DNA of 64,000 nt from Amycolatopsis japonica. GTDB taxonomy: Bacteria > Actinomycetota > Actinomycetes > Mycobacteriales > Pseudonocardiaceae. Both the position numbers and the translations under genes were made by a program. Shown in pieces: positions 60,944 through 64,000 of the stretch. Location of the stretch: positions 1,922,001 to 1,986,000 of the forward strand of contig NZ_CP008953.1 in the NCBI RefSeq assembly GCF_000732925.1. Direction: 5' to 3'. Numbering within the stretch: the stretch's first letter is position 1; each line of letters opens with the position of its first letter. The notes below the pieces were generated by a model. It worked only from the letters and a program-made list of their open reading frames with translations, was not told where the DNA came from and searched no databases.

Positions 60944-61783
60944 ATGCGCGCGGTGTGGAAAGGCACGATCGGATTCGGGACCTACGCCATTCCGGTGAAG
61001 GCGTACAGCGCGACCGAGGAGCACAACATCCCCCTCCACCAGGTGCACGAGCCGGACGGCGGCCGGGTGCGGGTGAAGTGGGTCTGCGAGGTCGACGGCG
61101 CCGAAGTGCCCGCGGCCGAGATCGCGAAGGGGTACCCCGTCCCCAACGGCGACGTCGTGCTGCTGACCGCCGGTGATTTCGCGTCGCTGCTCGCGCCGAC
61201 CACCCAGTCGATGGACGTCGTCGGCTTCACCCCGGCCGACCAGGTCGACCCGATGTACTTCGCGCGCAGCTACTACCTGGAACCGGAGCCGGCGGGCACG
61301 AAGCCGTACGTGCTGTTGAGCGAGGCGCTGCAGCAGTCCGGGCGGATCGCGATCGTCAAGGTGACGTTGCGGCAACGCGAGACGCTGGGCGCGCTGCGGG
61401 TGCGGGACCAGGTGATCCTGCTCGAGACGATGCTGTGGCCCGACGAGATCCGGCGGCCGGACTTCCCGTTCCTGCACGAAGACGTCGATCTGCGGCGCGG
61501 GGAACTGCGGAACGCGGTCTCGCTGATCGAAGACCTCACGCGGGATTTCGAGCCCGGCCGGTACACCGATCGCTACCGTGAGGCGCTCGAAGGGCTCATC
61601 CAAGCCAAACTGGACGGCGACGACGTCCTCCAGCCGACCGCGGCCGAACAGGCCGAAGGTGTGACGCGGCTGCTGGCCGCCTTGCAGCAGGGCCCGGTCG
61701 AGAAGGCCAACGAAGCGGCGGACAAGGCACGCCAGGCGCGGACGCGGGCGAAGCGCGCTTCGTCGTCGGCCAAGACCAGTTGA
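60944..61783 (+). CDS. ku: DNA end-binding protein Ku
   Basis: The 279-residue Ku forms a homodimeric ring on broken DNA ends and recruits LigD for non-homologous end joining. The opening RAVWKGTIGFGTYAIPVKAY, the mid-region VKWVCEVDGAEVP, and IALVKVTL-type core with LRQRETLGALRVRDQ are diagnostic. The C-terminal extension is Lys/Arg-rich (about 250-279), as in mycobacterial and streptomycete Ku. ATG 60944 has a GGAGGTG site. No ligD is in the window. Confidence 0.95.
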   Translation: MRAVWKGTIGFGTYAIPVKAYSATEEHNIPLHQVHEPDGGRVRVKWVCEVDGAEVPAAEIAKGYPVPNGDVVLLTAGDFASLLAPTTQSMDVVGFTPADQVDPMYFARSYYLEPEPAGTKPYVLLSEALQQSGRIAIVKVTLRQRETLGALRVRDQVILLETMLWPDEIRRPDFPFLHEDVDLRRGELRNAVSLIEDLTRDFEPGRYTDRYREALEGLIQAKLDGDDVLQPTAAEQAEGVTRLLAALQQGPVEKANEAADKARQARTRAKRASSSAKTS

Positions 61784-61796
61784 GTAGATCTACTCA
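61781..61796. repeat. 16-bp palindrome TGAGTAGATCTACTCA at the ku stop
   Basis: A perfect palindrome beginning with the ku stop codon. Without a loop it is a weak RNA hairpin but a plausible protein-binding site. The rest of the 246-bp gap to 62029 holds the two hairpins listed next and no coding region. Confidence 0.4.
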
Positions 61797-61940
61797 GGGG
61801 GAGTTGAGGGTCTTCACGCTGCCGTGACCCCAGGGTGACCGGGCAAGGTTATGCCATCGCGCGGAGAGAGCGCGGGCAGCGAATCGCCTGGTACTGGGGG
61901 TCCGGCGAATTCAAGTCCCGCGAAGCTCGCCAAGTGTGCT

Positions 61941-61974
61941 TACGGTCGGCTCGCGGGGAGGCGAGCCTTCCGTA
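61941..61974. ncRNA. Conserved-looking stem-loop in ku-pgs gap
   Basis: TACGG and CCGTA form an outer stem, GGCTCGC and GCGAGCC an inner stem, separated by a 2x2 internal loop and closed by GGGGAG. With the next hairpin it makes a structured stretch of about 80 nt. No known RNA family could be matched by eye; listed as ncRNA only as a placeholder. Confidence 0.3.
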
Positions 61975-61975
61975 G

Positions 61976-62019
61976 GGGCTCCGGTACCGGTCTGCGAGGG
62001 GCGATCGGTCCCGGAGCCC
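61976..62019. terminator. Long hairpin at the end of the pgs operon
   Basis: GGGCTCCGG pairs with CCGGAGCCC (61976-61984, 62011-62019). Inside it ACCGGT pairs with ATCGGT with one wobble. It lies eleven bases from the stop of the minus-strand NlpC/P60 gene and faces ku on the other side, so it can terminate in both directions. Confidence 0.6.
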
Positions 62020-62029
62020 TGTTTGCGCG

Positions 62030-63046
62030 CTAGAGCCGCTTGGCCGCGCGGAACGCCTTCGCGTAGGTGCCTTCGCCGTCGATCAGCGAGGTGCCACCGG
62101 CGTCGCCGAAGGTCGGCCCGTTGGCGACCTTCCGGCTGGACAGCACCCGCCGCCTGCCGTCACTGTCGAGTCCGAGATAGATGCCGGTATGCGAAACCCG
62201 GGGCCCGAGCGCCGGCTCCAGGTTGAAGAACAGCAGATCGCCGGGCTGGAGGGCCGCGTAGTCCGTGGCCTGCCCCCTGGCGTCCTCGATCAACGTCGTG
62301 CCCGGCCCGAGCTCCGACATCGCCCAGGCGCGCCGCGGCAGACCTGGCCCTTTCGTGTTGGTTCCGAGCAGCGGGTAACCCGCGCGGTAGCCGTAGACCA
62401 TCCGTACGAAGCCCGAGCAGTCGAGGGAACCGAACCGGGCGCGCTCCGCCTTTTCGTGTTTGTCGGGGAAATCCCAGTCGACGCCGAGATAGTCGTAGAA
62501 GTCGGACTTTTCAAGCCGCCCTTCGGCACTGTCGGGCCCGAAGGACGCGTCACCGGCTACGCGAAGCTTCTTGGTTGTCTGGGGCGGGGCGCCTTCGGAG
62601 TACTGCAGGGCTATGGCCAGCAGATCCGGTGACGTGTCGCCGAGGGCCTTGGGCAACCAGTCGCGGAACCACCCCTCACGCTCGGCACCCGCTTTCCACG
62701 GCTCGGGCGCGAACCGGATCCACGCCGACGACGTGACGGTGACCGTGGTGAACTTCGGTTCGGCGAAGGTCCGGCTCTTGCCGGACAGCAGCACCGAGCG
62801 CGACCCGTCGGTGAAGGACGCCAGCTGGGTGCCGAGGGAATCCCGGACGACCGTCCGGGCGGGGTTCTCGAGCCGTTCGTAGGTGTACCCGCCGATCGCC
62901 GCGTCGCCGCCGGGAGGCGCGGACGCCGACACCGCGGTGATGTCCCGCGGCTCCTCCTTCGCGACGTACACTGCGGCCGTCCCGGACACGCCGATCACCG
63001 CGACCAGCACCCCGATCCGGATCGCTTTGCGCATCGACGTCCTCAC
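62030..63046 (-). CDS. Exported NlpC/P60 hydrolase linked to poly-gamma-glutamate genes
   Basis: The 338-residue protein has an N-terminal membrane anchor or signal (IGVLVAVIGVSGTAAVYVA). The C-terminal NlpC/P60 domain has catalytic Cys in SLDCSGFVRMVYG (about 212) and His in VSHTGIYLGLD (about 288). The region between is unique, beta-rich. NlpC/P60 enzymes cut gamma-glutamyl bonds, and poly-gamma-glutamate has such bonds. Its start overlaps the pgsC stop (GTGA). It may trim or release the polymer; cell-wall cleavage is the alternative. Confidence 0.85.
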   Translation of the reverse strand: MRTSMRKAIRIGVLVAVIGVSGTAAVYVAKEEPRDITAVSASAPPGGDAAIGGYTYERLENPARTVVRDSLGTQLASFTDGSRSVLLSGKSRTFAEPKFTTVTVTSSAWIRFAPEPWKAGAEREGWFRDWLPKALGDTSPDLLAIALQYSEGAPPQTTKKLRVAGDASFGPDSAEGRLEKSDFYDYLGVDWDFPDKHEKAERARFGSLDCSGFVRMVYGYRAGYPLLGTNTKGPGLPRRAWAMSELGPGTTLIEDARGQATDYAALQPGDLLFFNLEPALGPRVSHTGIYLGLDSDGRRRVLSSRKVANGPTFGDAGGTSLIDGEGTYAKAFRAAKRL

Positions 63047-63525
63047 AACGTGGGAACCAGCCCGACCAGCACCCCGCTGATCAGGATCGCGTAACTGGCG
63101 AGGCTCACGCCCCCGGTGGCGAGGACGGTCGCCGCCGGCGGTTGCCGCACCAGCTGGTAGGCCACCAGGCCGGGGACCACGAAGCCCAGCGTCTGGTGCA
63201 CGAACAGCAGCGGGAAGTCGGCCTGCAGGACAAGCAGCAGGGTGGTCTGCAGGACGACCCCCAGCAGGACCACCGCGGCGAACAGGCGCTTGCCGTAGAG
63301 GATCACCACCCGCTGCAGGATCTTGGTGCCCACGTAGGTCAGCGCGGTCATCAGCACGATGATCGCCGCCCGCCGGAAGTCCTCGACGATGGTCAAGGCG
63401 ATCCAGCCAGGGGTGATCATGCCGCCGGGGGACAGGTTCGTGGTCAGGTAACAGACCAGCGACAGCAGCAGCCCGATGGCGAGCCCGATGGTGGCGACCT
63501 CGGGGGAGAGTGAAGTGGTGAGCAT
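63043..63525 (-). CDS. pgsC: Poly-gamma-glutamate synthesis protein PgsC/CapC
   Basis: The 160-residue membrane protein has four to five hydrophobic helices. The CapC pattern is seen as LVCYLTTNLSPGGMITPGWI (about 24-43), YLTT and GGMI being the conserved parts, and TLGFVVPGLVAYQL later. It is the membrane partner of the PgsB ligase. It starts within the pgsB stop and overlaps the hydrolase start, so the three genes are coupled. Confidence 0.88.
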   Translation of the reverse strand: MLTTSLSPEVATIGLAIGLLLSLVCYLTTNLSPGGMITPGWIALTIVEDFRRAAIIVLMTALTYVGTKILQRVVILYGKRLFAAVVLLGVVLQTTLLLVLQADFPLLFVHQTLGFVVPGLVAYQLVRQPPAATVLATGGVSLASYAILISGVLVGLVPTL

Positions 63526-64000
63526 CAGGAGGCGATCGTTTCCAGTTTCGCGAGTTCGTCGATGAGCAGTTCGCCCTGACCGTGGATGTTGCCGATGGCG
63601 ATCAGCGACGCTTGCCGGTCGACGCCACCGATGATCTTGCGCAGCAGTTCCTCGGGAGGCCGTGAGCCGCCGAGGTCGACGACGCGGTCCTGCCATTCGC
63701 CGGGGATCGCGATCCGGGCGCTGCGCGTCGGCTCGCCGATCAGCACCACCCGTTCCGGCGCGACCCGCGGGATCAGCGCGCCCATCTGCCCGTTGCGTTC
63801 GACGCGGTCGGGGCGGCAGTTGATGATCACGTGCAGCGGATCGGCGATCGCCCCCTGCGCGCGAAGCTGATCGATGTTCATCAGGGTCGATTCGGGATCG
63901 TTCGCGGCGAAGACGTTCGCGAAGCGCACCTGGCGCCGCCCGGCGCGATAGCGGTGGACCTGGAGCACTCCGGGGTCGGGCGGGGCGGCCCACATCCCTT
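63525..64000 (-). CDS. pgsB: Poly-gamma-glutamate synthase PgsB/CapB (C-terminal part; 5' end outside window)
   Basis: About 158 residues of the C-terminal part of the ATP-dependent amide ligase. It is Mur-ligase-like, with N-terminal Walker A expected beyond the window. Conserved text: GMWAAPPDPGVLQVHRY, NVFAANDPEST, HVIINCRPDRVERNGQM and a final IGNIHGQGELLIDEL. The frame is open to base 64000. With pgsC it should polymerise glutamate into a capsule or released polymer. Confidence 0.88.
   Translation of the reverse strand, partial: GMWAAPPDPGVLQVHRYRAGRRQVRFANVFAANDPESTLMNIDQLRAQGAIADPLHVIINCRPDRVERNGQMGALIPRVAPERVVLIGEPTRSARIAIPGEWQDRVVDLGGSRPPEELLRKIIGGVDRQASLIAIGNIHGQGELLIDELAKLETIAS

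Noticed and set aside
61880..61960. tRNA-like stretch (GGCGAATTCAAGTCC resembling a T-arm)
   Set aside because: No acceptor stem or anticodon arm can be folded around it.
61797..61975. c-di-AMP (ydaO-type) riboswitch before an NlpC/P60 gene
   Set aside because: It lies downstream, not upstream, of the hydrolase gene, and the conserved core sequence expected of that riboswitch could not be found.

Overview
The window is high-GC actinobacterial DNA. Gene density is high, GTG starts are common, neighbouring genes often share start and stop codons (ATGA, GTGA), and many families are actinobacterial (Kdp with a sensor kinase, Ku, amtB-glnB-glnD, 13E12/DUF222-HNH). The combination looks most like Pseudonocardiaceae, probably Amycolatopsis or a close relative. 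The genus is inferred from gene content and style, not from a marker gene. I see no rRNA, tRNA, CRISPR array, insertion sequence or biosynthetic gene cluster.

Layout. 1-420: tail of a membrane transport protein. 441-2273: asparagine synthetase (asnB). 2538-10384: potassium-uptake operon, an unnamed 27-residue membrane peptide then kdpFABCDE. 10459-20090: housekeeping block with acylphosphatase, smc, ftsY, a DUF3455 secreted protein, and an anmK-symporter pair for cell-wall sugar recycling. 20155-26138: an efflux pump with its TetR regulator, then an IclR regulator divergent from malate synthase (aceB) and a CitE-like aldolase. 26117-28115: a decayed patch holding two broken genes, next to a 13E12-type HNH gene with a near-perfect LexA (SOS) box in its promoter.

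29835-46645 is a nearly complete purine-catabolism region: PucR-type regulator, three-subunit xanthine dehydrogenase with an 8-oxoguanine/guanine deaminase-like hydrolase inside its operon, GuaD-type guanine deaminase, a purine permease, urate oxidase, HIU hydrolase, OHCU decarboxylase, allantoinase and allantoicase. Guanine goes to xanthine, urate, allantoin, allantoate and ureidoglycolate; aceB, at 23360, would absorb the final glyoxylate. No recognisable ureidoglycolate lyase is present. Two unusual small genes belong to this region: a free-standing allophanate-hydrolase C-terminal-like domain (38528) and a thiamine-binding-like (DUF77) domain fused to a helix-turn-helix (43717). Related 15-bp palindromes lie in front of iclR/aceB and allB.

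46714-48687: a small membrane protein, a CoA-binding protein and an O-acetylhomoserine sulfhydrylase. 48742-53915 is the most obscure part: five tightly coupled genes of no family I can name. They include a protein with an acidic repeat head and an arginine-rich tail, and an HExxH...ExxxD metalloprotease-like protein. A short LuxR-type regulator is transcribed away from them. This is my best candidate for an undescribed system. 54731-56205: FhuF-like Fe-S protein and an RlmA-type 23S rRNA methyltransferase. 56381-60435: amtB-glnB-glnD nitrogen operon behind a probable GlnR site. 60944-61783: Ku. 62030-64000 (minus strand): the end of a poly-gamma-glutamate synthesis operon (pgsB partial, pgsC) with an NlpC/P60 hydrolase.

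Convergent gene pairs are repeatedly separated by long, nearly perfect hairpins. Two of these, 10 kb apart, are the same 53-bp element differing by one compensatory base-pair swap. A 13-base word GTCCnnTGTGGAC recurs in frame inside coding regions and uses rare T-ending codons.
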